A stretch of DNA of 25,389 bases, taken from Candidatus Omnitrophota bacterium (lineage in GTDB: Bacteria > Omnitrophota > Gorgyraeia > Duberdicusellales > 4484-171). This document shows, piece by piece, positions 7,193-14,492 of this stretch. Below the pieces are notes generated by a model. The model was not told the DNA's origin. It worked only from the letters and a program-made list of their open reading frames with translations, and ran no database searches. Location: assembly GCA_028702365.1 (NCBI GenBank), contig JAQVOZ010000001.1:1-25389 (forward strand), written 5' to 3'. The position numbers and the translations under genes are program-made. Positions within the stretch are counted from its first letter, which is position 1; every line of letters starts with the position of its first letter.

Positions 7193-8356
7193 CTATTCGC
7201 AGGATGCAAATATCAGCGAACAATTCATCCCGCCAAAACCAAAACTATTATTCATAACAATTTTGGTTTTTTGTTTGCGCGCCCTGTTAGGAACACAATC
7301 TATGCCGCACTCTGGATCTGGCGTTTCATAGTTTATGGTAGGAGGTATTACGCTGGTAGTTAAAGTAAGGCAACAGGCGATAGACTCAAATGAAGAAGCA
7401 GCGCCCATTGCATGGCCAAGCATTGATTTAATCGAGCTGACTGCTACCTTTTTGTAGTGTTTTGGCCCGAATAATTTTTTGATAGCCCAGCATTCAGCTC
7501 TATCGTTGGGAACAGTCCCTGTTCCATGTGCATTTATGTAATCTATGCTTTTTGCCTCTATTCCAGAGTATTGCGCTGCCTGTTTCATACAATTGAAAAT
7601 GCCTTTTTCTGACGGAATAAGCGGGTGCGATGTGTCAGTGTTCATGCCGTATCCTAAAATTTCTGCATAGATACGGGCTCCCCGCCTTCTTGCACTTCTC
7701 AGGCTTTCAACCACTAAAGCGCCGGAGCCTTCCGCCGGGATGACGCCTTTTCTGTTTTTATCGAAAGGCTGGCATTTTAAAGGCGCGAGGGAAAAAAGCT
7801 TATAAAACCCTATAAATGTGCCTATGGCAAAATAATCGGTGCCGGCTGCGATAATGTAATCATCATAACCGTTCTTTATTCTTTCGTAAGCAAGGGATAT
7901 CGCATAATTTCCTGCAGCGCATGCGCCTGATATGGTAAATGCGCTTTTGCCTAAACCTAAAGCCTCAAATACGCTTGATGCGCATTTATATGCCGGATAA
8001 TTGCTTGCCTTCGCCTCTTTTTTCTCTACATACTCCACTCCGCTTACAATAGTGCCTAGAATTAATCCTGCTTCTTTGGAATTTTTAATACCTGCATCTT
8101 TTAGCGCCTGGGAAGAAGAGCAAATGGCAAATTGCTGGCTGCGTGTTAGTCTCCGGTTATTTGTTAATCCATTACAATCCGGCATCACAAAATTTTTTAC
8201 CTCTCCTCCATAACGCCGTTCCAGGTGCGAAGTGTCAAACGAACTTATTTCGCTAATTCCGGATTTTCCCTGAATTAAGTTAGACCAAAAATCAGAGACA
8301 GTAAAACCCAGAGAAGACACAACCCCAAGCCCTGTAACAACAACTCTCTCGGCCAT
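7193..8356 (-). CDS. Beta-ketoacyl-[acyl carrier protein] synthase (KS, FabF-like)
   Basis: 387 residues, slightly shorter than FabF (about 410). The full thiolase-fold KS triad is present: Cys146 in SGACAAGN, His277 in NAHGTGT and His315 in KSMLGHAMGAA, with the C-terminal NNSFGFGGMNCS loop. It should catalyse decarboxylative condensation of an acyl primer with malonyl-ACP in the cytoplasm. The gene is last in a run after a KS-like protein lacking the Cys and an ACP, separated by 11 and 17 nt. That makes a dedicated secondary pathway more likely than housekeeping fatty acid synthesis. No ketoreductase, dehydratase or thioesterase is present nearby. A ribosome binding site is not obvious. Confidence 0.9.
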   Translation of the reverse strand: MAERVVVTGLGVVSSLGFTVSDFWSNLIQGKSGISEISSFDTSHLERRYGGEVKNFVMPDCNGLTNNRRLTRSQQFAICSSSQALKDAGIKNSKEAGLILGTIVSGVEYVEKKEAKASNYPAYKCASSVFEALGLGKSAFTISGACAAGNYAISLAYERIKNGYDDYIIAAGTDYFAIGTFIGFYKLFSLAPLKCQPFDKNRKGVIPAEGSGALVVESLRSARRRGARIYAEILGYGMNTDTSHPLIPSEKGIFNCMKQAAQYSGIEAKSIDYINAHGTGTVPNDRAECWAIKKLFGPKHYKKVAVSSIKSMLGHAMGAASSFESIACCLTLTTSVIPPTINYETPDPECGIDCVPNRARKQKTKIVMNNSFGFGGMNCSLIFASCE

Positions 8357-8373
8357 AAATTTATAAATATTTT

Positions 8374-8661
8374 CTATTTTTTGCGCAATTTGCCTGCAAG
8401 TTTAACCAGGCCGTCAACATTTTTTACGGACACCAGGCTGTCTTGCGGTATGCTTATATCAAATCTGTTTTCGATTTCAAAAATTATTTCAACTAAAGCG
8501 AATGAATCAATGCCTGTTTCGCTAAAATGCATATTGCTATTTTTATTGATATTATCTTCGGGTATCTTCGTAAGTTTGCTGATTATTTTTATTATTTCAA
8601 CTTTTTCGTTAGTTTCATTTTCAGCTGGTGCTTGCTTCTTTGCGGTTTTCTCTTTTGCCAT
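8374..8661 (-). CDS. Acyl carrier protein
   Basis: 95 residues. The phosphopantetheine attachment Ser is S53 in GIDSFALVEI, followed by the acidic helix EIENRFDISIP. The first 20 residues are a Lys- and Glu-rich extension (KEKTAKKQ and following) not usual in AcpP; DSF replaces the common DSL. The carrier would hold the growing acyl chain as a thioester for the adjacent KS and KS-like partner. An AAAGGAG Shine-Dalgarno precedes the ATG. Its position between the two ketosynthase-type genes suggests a pathway-specific ACP. Confidence 0.9.
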   Translation of the reverse strand: MAKEKTAKKQAPAENETNEKVEIIKIISKLTKIPEDNINKNSNMHFSETGIDSFALVEIIFEIENRFDISIPQDSLVSVKNVDGLVKLAGKLRKK

Positions 8662-8672
8662 AAAACTCCTTT

Positions 8673-9575
8673 TTATCTATTTGTTGTCATTTTGGCACCT
8701 TGAGATGACCCAATCGTAACACAAGAGCTATTCGCATTCTCGCCTATATTAAGGAATAAAGATACTGCTAAATTTTCCGGCCACGGGCATAACCTTTGCT
8801 GTTTGATGTTATCATAAACCGCCCTTAAGCTTGAATTTGTGACAGTTTTTGCAGGCATAAGTTTAAATTTCTTATCTGCAAAAATACAGCTTAAAGCTTT
8901 TTGCTCCAAAGCATACTTTTTGCTGCCCCTTATCTGTGAGCTGTAAAAATATTGCGGCATAGCTTTTTGAGAAGAACAAAATTCCAGTGTTTTTTTTAGG
9001 CATTTACAAAGCCCTGAATTTTTGTTTTTCTTTTCGAAAAAATTTTCTACCCTTAAAATATCCGCATAAACTTTTATGGGGCTTTGCGAACTTATGCTTT
9101 CGCAAACAAAACATACTCCGGATTTAGCTGAAGAGGCTTTATTTTTATGCCAGTTTTCATCCAAGTCAATTACAAAAGCAATGTTTTTTTTATTCCTTTG
9201 CAGAAAAAATAAAGCCTGGTGCAAAGCATCTAACCCGCTTGCCTGCCCTGAAGACAAAACGCTTAGTGCCCCTTTGGTGCCAAATTTAATAGAAACACAG
9301 CCGCCCAAATAAGAAATAAGCAATTTTGGGAAATCCGCAGGGTTAATTCTACGGACATCGGATTTAGTAAGCTTGTTAAGTTTATCAAAATTATTTTTTC
9401 TTATATAAAAGTTGCTGAATGTTGTTCCCAAAAAAATACCAATATTATCCCTGTTATGGTCGGCGATTTTAACCTTGCTATCCTCCAGGGCTCTATGCAT
9501 TAATTCTTCAAGACATACAAACTCCTGGTTCTTTCGGGCTGCAACACAGGAAATTCCTGTGATAGCGTGTCTCAT
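8673..9575 (-). CDS. Ketosynthase-like protein with Gln in place of the catalytic Cys (chain-length-factor-like)
   Basis: 300 residues, about 90-100 fewer than a full KS or chain-length factor. It keeps KS-type elements: ITGISCVA at the N-terminus, IGIFLGTTFSN, NPADFP, and the nucleophile loop LSSGQASGLDALHQA. Aligned with the neighbouring KS, the catalytic Cys position is Gln111. Gln at this site followed by A-x-G-L-D-A-L is the hallmark of chain-length factors (KS-beta) of type II polyketide synthases, where it promotes malonyl-ACP decarboxylation. The HGTGT and GH motifs are absent, and the C-terminal GENANSSCVTIG looks like a worn version of the final KS loop. It probably dimerises with the KS at 7193-8356. 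It could also be a degenerate paralogue. Confidence 0.75.
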   Translation of the reverse strand: MRHAITGISCVAARKNQEFVCLEELMHRALEDSKVKIADHNRDNIGIFLGTTFSNFYIRKNNFDKLNKLTKSDVRRINPADFPKLLISYLGGCVSIKFGTKGALSVLSSGQASGLDALHQALFFLQRNKKNIAFVIDLDENWHKNKASSAKSGVCFVCESISSQSPIKVYADILRVENFFEKKNKNSGLCKCLKKTLEFCSSQKAMPQYFYSSQIRGSKKYALEQKALSCIFADKKFKLMPAKTVTNSSLRAVYDNIKQQRLCPWPENLAVSLFLNIGENANSSCVTIGSSQGAKMTTNR

Positions 9576-9590
9576 AATATTTTTATTTTA

Positions 9591-9615
9591 CATTTGTATT
9601 ATATCAATACAAATG
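9591..9615 (-). promoter_or_regulatory. Perfect 10-bp inverted repeat over a -10 box (candidate operator)
   Basis: CATTTGTATT (9591-9600) and AATACAAATG (9606-9615) are perfect inverted arms around 5 nt. The minus-strand TATAAT at 9603-9598 lies inside, 22 nt before the ATG at 9575. The element also overlaps the stop codon of the GNAT gene. It may be a repressor site for the KS-ACP operon or an RNA hairpin. Confidence 0.5.
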
Positions 9616-10623
9616 CCTGGCAAAACCATTAAAATGGTATAACCTTTTATTTGAAGCGTCAAAACTATTTTTCCCGACTTTAAAGAAGCTGAAGCTTTCC
9701 GGGAGAAAAAGGCACTCACGTTTCCAGGAACAAAAGAATCCCGCTCTTTTAATGATATCTATATAATTTTGATGCGCAGTACAAAAAACAGTGTTTACTA
9801 CGGTTTCAGTATCGAAATAGCTAAGAGCCTTGAACATAAGATGCAAGATGACTGACGGATAATCTAAATCCACAACCATATCTACGACATAAATATCCGT
9901 ACCTATCTTTTCGGTAACGATATAGCCTACCAATTTAGCCTTTTTGACTGCTGTTAATATTGTAAAATTACGATAAGGGTTGTTGGCATATTTCCAGTTT
10001 AAAAAATCGCTATTAGTGTGCATCAGAAAATAGTGTTGTACAGAAACCCTTTTAAAAAATGCAGCCATATCTTTTTTGTCAAAATGATTAATCTTTTTTA
10101 TTTCTATCAAAGAAGATTTCACGGTTGGCTTAATTTGGGCGATAAAAGGATTTGTGAATTGATAAAGATAAGTAAAATGTTCAAAAGGCCTTTTTTTGTA
10201 AGCCAAAGACATCTCTTCATCAAACGGAAAAAATAATGTGACTAGCTTTTGCTCAAAAATTATCGCCTTATAGCTGCGCGCAAATAACACGGTAGCCGCA
10301 GGGAACAATTTTCTATAGGCAGGATCAATGATAACGGAGCTTGCAATAATTCCGGATATCTCTCTGCTGCCCAACAAACCATCAAATGGAAAATATCCGG
10401 CGCAGCCGATGATAGATTTTCCATATTTTAATATAAAAAGATTCAATTCTCCGATATTATTGCGATTGCGGTATTTTTCAAATATTTCAGTTCCATCAAC
10501 AGGAAAAATCTTAATATTCTGTTGACGCATCCGCCTTGAAAATGCCGTAAGTAATTTTAAATCGTTCTTATCGGCTTTTGCGAAATTAACACTGGAAGAG
10601 TAAAATTCTTTGTTGCTATTCAT
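9604..10623 (-). CDS. GNAT-family acyltransferase, probably double-domain
   Basis: 339 residues. Two acetyltransferase-like halves are visible. The first (about 1-165) has NLFILKYGKSIIGCAGYFP and a VIIDPAYRK strand-turn segment. The second (about 170-330) has DFLNWKYANNPYR followed by KLVGYIV and VVDMVVD, and late residues NYIDIIKRAGF. This layout matches GNAT proteins found in polysaccharide and lipid loci. Some GNATs use acyl-ACP rather than acyl-CoA, which would suit the adjacent ACP gene, but the substrate is inferred from context only. It starts a possible four-gene run, 28 nt upstream of the chain-length-factor-like gene. Confidence 0.75.
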   Translation of the reverse strand: MNSNKEFYSSSVNFAKADKNDLKLLTAFSRRMRQQNIKIFPVDGTEIFEKYRNRNNIGELNLFILKYGKSIIGCAGYFPFDGLLGSREISGIIASSVIIDPAYRKLFPAATVLFARSYKAIIFEQKLVTLFFPFDEEMSLAYKKRPFEHFTYLYQFTNPFIAQIKPTVKSSLIEIKKINHFDKKDMAAFFKRVSVQHYFLMHTNSDFLNWKYANNPYRNFTILTAVKKAKLVGYIVTEKIGTDIYVVDMVVDLDYPSVILHLMFKALSYFDTETVVNTVFCTAHQNYIDIIKRAGFFCSWKRECLFLPESFSFFKVGKNSFDASNKRLYHFNGFARHLY

Positions 10624-10636
10624 TAATAACTATGCG

Positions 10637-10645
10637 TGTTATAAT
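10637..10645 (+). promoter_or_regulatory. Extended -10 box in the divergent intergenic region
   Basis: TGT followed by a perfect TATAAT (10640-10645) is oriented toward the A24 peptidase gene, about 150 nt away. No convincing -35 is seen. Confidence 0.4.
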
Positions 10646-10724
10646 GTCTTAAAATATTTAAAAATTTAAACTATAGCTTGCGATAAATTTTATTTACCAT
10701 TTGCGGAAAAGGCTCTCCATGACG

Positions 10725-10779
10725 GCGCAAGGTAGCGCTGGTTTATGGCGTAACACGCAAAATTCAGCCTGTCGGGCTG
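10725..10779 (+). other. Run of three short hairpins in the leader of the A24 peptidase gene
   Basis: GCGC/GCGC (10725-10738), then GCGT-AAC-ACGC, then CAGCC/GGCTG (10765-10779) follow one another just upstream of the ATG at 10796. The stretch is more GC-rich than the surroundings. It could be a structured leader or a repeat remnant; it does not match a riboswitch I can name. Confidence 0.35.
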
Positions 10780-10795
10780 ATAAAAGTTTACTAGT

Positions 10796-11650
10796 ATGCA
10801 TATATATTTCTATCTTTTAATAGCTGCTACGGGGATGCTCACCACCTATACCGATATTAAAAAGGGTAAAATTAAAAACGCCCATCTTGTTACCATTTTG
10901 AGCATGGCAATTATCCTATACTGTGTATCTATTGCTGCAGGAACATTCAAACTGTCTTTGGCAGCAGCCATCAATCTTACGGTGGGATTAATATTAGGAT
11001 TTATTCTTTATGCTTTTGGCACATGGAAAGCAGGTGATGCAAAATTATTCCTTCTTTATTCTTTGCTTTTAATGCACAACAAAAATGCCTATATTTTATT
11101 TCTGCCCTGCCTTACGCTTTTCGCTAATATTTTTTTAACAAGCTTTTTTGCGGTGCTGCCTTCATCATTAAAAGATCTTTTTGATCATAAAAATGAATTC
11201 TTTAAATATGTTATTTCGAAAAAAAATCTTATAAGTTTTATAAAAATATGGCTTATCTTATTTTCTTTCTCTTTCTTCATCGGTCCACTCATCTTAAACT
11301 ATGCTTCTCACAATAACATAGTATTCTATGGCTTCATATTGTTCAGTTATTTAGTATACCAAATCGCTACAAAAATTAAATATCTGATGTTGTTGCTGCC
11401 CATACTGCTTATTGGTGCAACAGTAAAACTATTAATTATACCGGGAAGTATTTCGTTAAGGCAAGTTATAGATTTTATTAAATATGCGACGGTATATTTA
11501 ATAATTACCTCTATTCTTGCTTATATTATTTCTTCCGAAAAAAACAAATATACCTATATGCCTCTTGCCCCTTTTATGCTGCTGGGGGCCGCTTTAAGTA
11601 CCACTAAATTCTTAGAATTTGCAATGAAAATACTGCTTCAGTTAAGGTAA
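10796..11650 (+). CDS. A24-family prepilin peptidase-like membrane protease (CpaA/TadV type)
   Basis: 284 residues, strongly hydrophobic with about eight predicted membrane spans. The two aspartates of A24 proteases are present: Asp20 in YTDIKKGKIKN near the N-terminus and Asp81 in KAGDAKLF, corresponding to GxGD. There is no N-terminal zinc-binding methyltransferase domain, so it resembles CpaA/TadV rather than PilD. The C-terminal half (after about 150) is longer than in CpaA and adds extra membrane spans. It would cleave type IV pilin-like leader peptides at the inner membrane. No Shine-Dalgarno is evident. It stands alone on the plus strand between minus-strand genes. Confidence 0.75.
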   Translation: MHIYFYLLIAATGMLTTYTDIKKGKIKNAHLVTILSMAIILYCVSIAAGTFKLSLAAAINLTVGLILGFILYAFGTWKAGDAKLFLLYSLLLMHNKNAYILFLPCLTLFANIFLTSFFAVLPSSLKDLFDHKNEFFKYVISKKNLISFIKIWLILFSFSFFIGPLILNYASHNNIVFYGFILFSYLVYQIATKIKYLMLLLPILLIGATVKLLIIPGSISLRQVIDFIKYATVYLIITSILAYIISSEKNKYTYMPLAPFMLLGAALSTTKFLEFAMKILLQLR

Positions 11651-11673
11651 TCATTAAATATAGTTAGCGACAA

Positions 11674-12480
11674 TTACCAAATATCACGTAAATTTTTAAT
11701 GCTACTATCGTTACAAGCGGTTTTTACTGAATCATCAACTATAGAGTCGCAAAGCTCTGGTTTTGATCTAAAGCGCGCGATGAAAAACAATGCTAAATCA
11801 TTCGTTAAATCATCTGCTTCCCTGTAGGGATTAGGAGCGAATATTACTCTGCAGGCCAGCTTTCTGGATAACGGCATATTTTCCTGGTTGACATATTTTT
11901 CGCACGCCATAACGTTATATTGCTTAAAACCATTGTATACACCCAACATTAAAGCTGCTTCGGGCTTCTTTACCGGAAAACCCAAAGAATCCACTATTTC
12001 CAAACTGCCGGAAGATTCCGCTAGGGCCGTTGCATCACCCGTCAAAAAACTTCTACAAAATTTGTTTTTGCTTCCGGATGCTACCGCACAATTATTAGAA
12101 TTAATTGCCATACAAAGCTGCTGTAACGACGAATCTTTAATATCCTGGCACCGGCCTTCTCCGGTATAGCGTATTGCAAGTAAAGCCGGGGCTACCGCTT
12201 CGCAGTCTTTTGATAAGCCGCACGAAGAAATATTTTCGCTCCTTACCGCTTGATATGCATGGAAAACCTCCGTAAATCCGTTGTTCTTAAGCACTTCCCT
12301 GCCAAACTTAATTTCTCTCTCTAAATTAAAAGGGGCCTCTTTCGATGCATCAACTGCTGCGCTTTGGATACCGCCATTTTCTTTTGTGGCGCTATCTGGT
12401 TTTAAGCCCTTTGGTTTATCTTGCGATAATAAAACGAGTGGGAAAAAAAGAACTATAATGAATATTGCATATTTTCGCAT
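11674..12480 (-). CDS. Exported Cys-rich protein of unknown function
   Basis: 268 residues with a clear signal peptide (MRKYAIFIIVLFFPLVLLS). The mature part is rich in Glu and Ser and has ten cysteines (SSCGLSKDC, GRC, QLC, NNC, KFC, MAC, LAC, ELC, TAC). Spacing is irregular, as expected for disulfides in an exported protein. Recurring short helices around L-C/A-C suggest a helical repeat, but no family is recognised. A strong AAAGGAGG site precedes the ATG, and a possible promoter (TTGTCA and an AT-rich -10) lies in the 106-nt gap after the peptide gene. Whether it belongs with the neighbouring RiPP-like operon is not clear. Confidence 0.75.
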   Translation of the reverse strand: MRKYAIFIIVLFFPLVLLSQDKPKGLKPDSATKENGGIQSAAVDASKEAPFNLEREIKFGREVLKNNGFTEVFHAYQAVRSENISSCGLSKDCEAVAPALLAIRYTGEGRCQDIKDSSLQQLCMAINSNNCAVASGSKNKFCRSFLTGDATALAESSGSLEIVDSLGFPVKKPEAALMLGVYNGFKQYNVMACEKYVNQENMPLSRKLACRVIFAPNPYREADDLTNDLALFFIARFRSKPELCDSIVDDSVKTACNDSSIKNLRDIW

Positions 12481-12586
12481 GATAACCTCCTTTTATCTAC
12501 CAGTTAAATAACGATATAATTTATAAATTCCAGCCATGACAAATCTATTTAATTGTTTTGACTAATGAATCAAACAAAATATAGTT

Positions 12587-12883
12587 TTATTTACCATTGT
12601 TATGATTCTGGTGCGGGTAACTACGGCGCACATGTCGCATGCAATTGGTGCCGCCTACCGGTTCGGCCTCTATGACAGTGTTAGCTGGTTCGTTTGTATG
12701 TGCGGCATAAGCTTTGTTCGAAGACGCAAAGGAACCAGCAATTGTCAGGGCAGAAATTGTTCCCAAGCCAATTTTGATTATTTTGTCTTTTGCGATAAAA
12801 CCATCTTCGTCTTTTATGAAATTTTTTATGCTTTTCTTAAAAGTTTTTACCATTCTTTTATTCTTGTTCTTTCTTTTTTCCAT
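12587..12883 (-). CDS. Candidate RiPP precursor peptide (His-Xaa-Asn tail)
   Basis: 98 residues. The basic N-terminus (about 1-22) is followed by KDEDGFIAKDKIIKIG and a hydrophobic stretch ending NKAYAAH, which looks like a signal peptide with cleavage near residues 60-61. The remaining tail of about 37 residues is small and polar with HTN (62-64), one Cys (C81), an Arg/His patch (RHVRRS), and HQN-HNN (91-96). A short peptide directly behind a radical SAM/SPASM gene is the normal place for a RiPP substrate. HxsA precursors of the His-Xaa-Ser system carry H-x-S repeats; here there are three H-x-N motifs instead. The Shine-Dalgarno AAAGGAGG lies inside the last codons of the maturase gene. Confidence 0.65.
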   Translation of the reverse strand: MEKRKNKNKRMVKTFKKSIKNFIKDEDGFIAKDKIIKIGLGTISALTIAGSFASSNKAYAAHTNEPANTVIEAEPVGGTNCMRHVRRSYPHQNHNNGK

Positions 12884-12885
12884 TT

Positions 12886-14274
12886 CTATCCTCCTTTTTT
12901 ATTAACCCAACTTTTTAATATTTCCAAATCCTGTCCTTCCTTAGAAATTTTTTCGAAAATATATTTTACCTGAAGCGTATGAATCTTGTAAATAAAAGAA
13001 CAGTGTATTTTTGGAACAAAGTTTTTTTGCTCCGCATAGTTTAAAACAGGACAAACCCCTATCCATGGAGAAAACACAGAAGTACAATCCCATAAATTTA
13101 GCACCGAAGCCTCTAAAAGATGCAGCAAATTTTCTCTTTTTACCAAACCCTCGTAAGTTTTATTCAAAATATTGCCTAGCTTAAACATTTTTTCGCCAAG
13201 CATTCTCGACTCATCACATGGATAGCAACTACCATCAGGCATATAAACAATTTGCCCCCTGCCTGCTCCGCATGGGCTCATGAGATCGACATAATATGGG
13301 TCTTCTTTGTTAAAGATTTTTTGAAGTATTACTTTAGCCATACGCTCGCGCAAAAAAATTCCTTTTCTGTTTAGTTCAAGAATGTACTCCAATGCATTCC
13401 TGTAAAATGCCATAAATTCATCGGCCGAATAACCTAGGCTACCCCAGTTAACGCAGGCATTGCCTAAATTATTTATTGGCCTAAGCGCAATGCTTGTTTC
13501 GCCCCATTTTAAATACTCATCAACAATTTCCCTAAAAGCTCCCAGTGAATGTTTTGTGATCGTCGGCAGCAAATTTACCGGTTTTTTGAATTGTTTACGT
13601 AGTTTTTTAATATTTCGGGTTACTGCATCATAGGTTCCTTTGCCGCTGCCAAAAATTCTATTTTTGTCATGGATGTTCCTTGGGCCATCCAAAGAAGCGC
13701 ATACTTTAACATCGAAGTCCTTGAAAAACTTTATTTTCTCGGTATTTAGCGCGACTAGGTTGCTTACTAATGTAATATCAATTTTTTTATTGCCTCTCTC
13801 CAGCTTGCGGATATTTTTTGTCAAAAAAGTAAGGACATCCCAATTAAGGGTCGGTTCTCCGCCCTGGAACTCTAAGGTAATATAAGGATTTTTTCTTTCT
13901 GCGATGCATTGCACAATGCTGCGGGCAACCTTTAAACTCATATGTTGCGGGCGCGTAGAATGTGCCTGGCAATATTGACAATGTAAATTACAATGCGTAG
14001 TGATAACTGCGATATGCAACGATGCGTCATAAAAAAGATTGCTGTTTAGATTTCTATAGTCTTCGAGCAATCTGTTAAAATTATACTCATCGACAAGAAA
14101 GCCGCTTTCGTATAGCCGGTTAAATAAGGGAGTAGATCTATTAATCTTAAAAGAACTAAGCAGCTTAAAGTCATTTTCACCTAAGATATCCCATCCCCCA
14201 AGTATATTTGATATTAAATATTTTTCTGCAATAACACCTGAATTAAAGGGAATTATGGCAAAATCTTTGGTCAT
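12886..14274 (-). CDS. hxsB: Radical SAM/SPASM peptide maturase, HxsB-like
   Basis: 462 residues. An N-terminal RiPP-recognition-like region (about 1-85) precedes the radical SAM core: CNLHCQYC (Cys 95, 99, 102), FQGGEP (137-141), SLDGP (194-198). The SPASM region holds Cys335 (SPCGAGRG), C350 and C353 (DGSCYPCDESRMLG), C397, C408 and C425 for auxiliary clusters. Segments such as YILELNRKGIFLRE, YVDLMSPCGAG and KLGNI, and the overall length, match my memory of HxsB in the His-Xaa-Ser system. It would modify the neighbouring peptide in the cytoplasm before export. It overlaps the small upstream gene by 4 nt and is followed two nt later by the peptide gene. Family membership is fairly firm; the HxsB subtype is from memory. 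Confidence 0.82.
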   Translation of the reverse strand: MTKDFAIIPFNSGVIAEKYLISNILGGWDILGENDFKLLSSFKINRSTPLFNRLYESGFLVDEYNFNRLLEDYRNLNSNLFYDASLHIAVITTHCNLHCQYCQAHSTRPQHMSLKVARSIVQCIAERKNPYITLEFQGGEPTLNWDVLTFLTKNIRKLERGNKKIDITLVSNLVALNTEKIKFFKDFDVKVCASLDGPRNIHDKNRIFGSGKGTYDAVTRNIKKLRKQFKKPVNLLPTITKHSLGAFREIVDEYLKWGETSIALRPINNLGNACVNWGSLGYSADEFMAFYRNALEYILELNRKGIFLRERMAKVILQKIFNKEDPYYVDLMSPCGAGRGQIVYMPDGSCYPCDESRMLGEKMFKLGNILNKTYEGLVKRENLLHLLEASVLNLWDCTSVFSPWIGVCPVLNYAEQKNFVPKIHCSFIYKIHTLQVKYIFEKISKEGQDLEILKSWVNKKGG

Positions 14275-14492
14275 ATTTCTTGATTTAGGCCGATTAAGTA
14301 ATTTAGGAAAACAAAATATTCAATTTCATTTTTTATATTTAATTTTACCAAATAATAATTACCGCGTATCATAACTGTACGTATCAAATCCGGAGTTTCT
14401 TCTTTAATCCGGCTAAGAAGCTCCATTTTATATAATTTTCTGTGTAATTTTACGAAAGAACTATTTACGTGTCTTTGCAGGAATGGTTGCAT
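14271..14492 (-). CDS. Small protein between hxsD-like and hxsB-like genes, unknown
   Basis: 73 residues from the ATG at 14492, or 51 from the ATG at 14426. The longer form overlaps the hxsD-like gene by 32 nt; the shorter leaves a 34-nt gap. Neither has a Shine-Dalgarno. The conserved-looking part is the second half, with RTVMIRGNYYLVKLNI and EYFVFLNYLIGL, predicted as beta strands then a hydrophobic helix. It overlaps the maturase gene by 4 nt (translational coupling), so it probably works with it, perhaps as a substrate-recognition or chaperone partner. That is inference; no family is recognised and it is far too small to be the missing HxsC. Confidence 0.55.
   Translation of the reverse strand: MQPFLQRHVNSSFVKLHRKLYKMELLSRIKEETPDLIRTVMIRGNYYLVKLNIKNEIEYFVFLNYLIGLNQEI

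Noticed and set aside
7181..7363. Plus-strand frame opposite the ketosynthase 3' end, and similar antisense frames throughout
   Set aside because: These lie opposite genes with clear family motifs, lack ribosome sites and have no recognisable domains.
10681..10795. Possible c-di-GMP (GEMM) riboswitch before the A24 peptidase gene
   Set aside because: The conserved GEMM core elements are not present in the right order; only short generic hairpins are seen.
14271..14492. Small gene as a truncated HxsC
   Set aside because: It has no CxxxCxxC motif and no radical SAM features; 73 residues is far too short.
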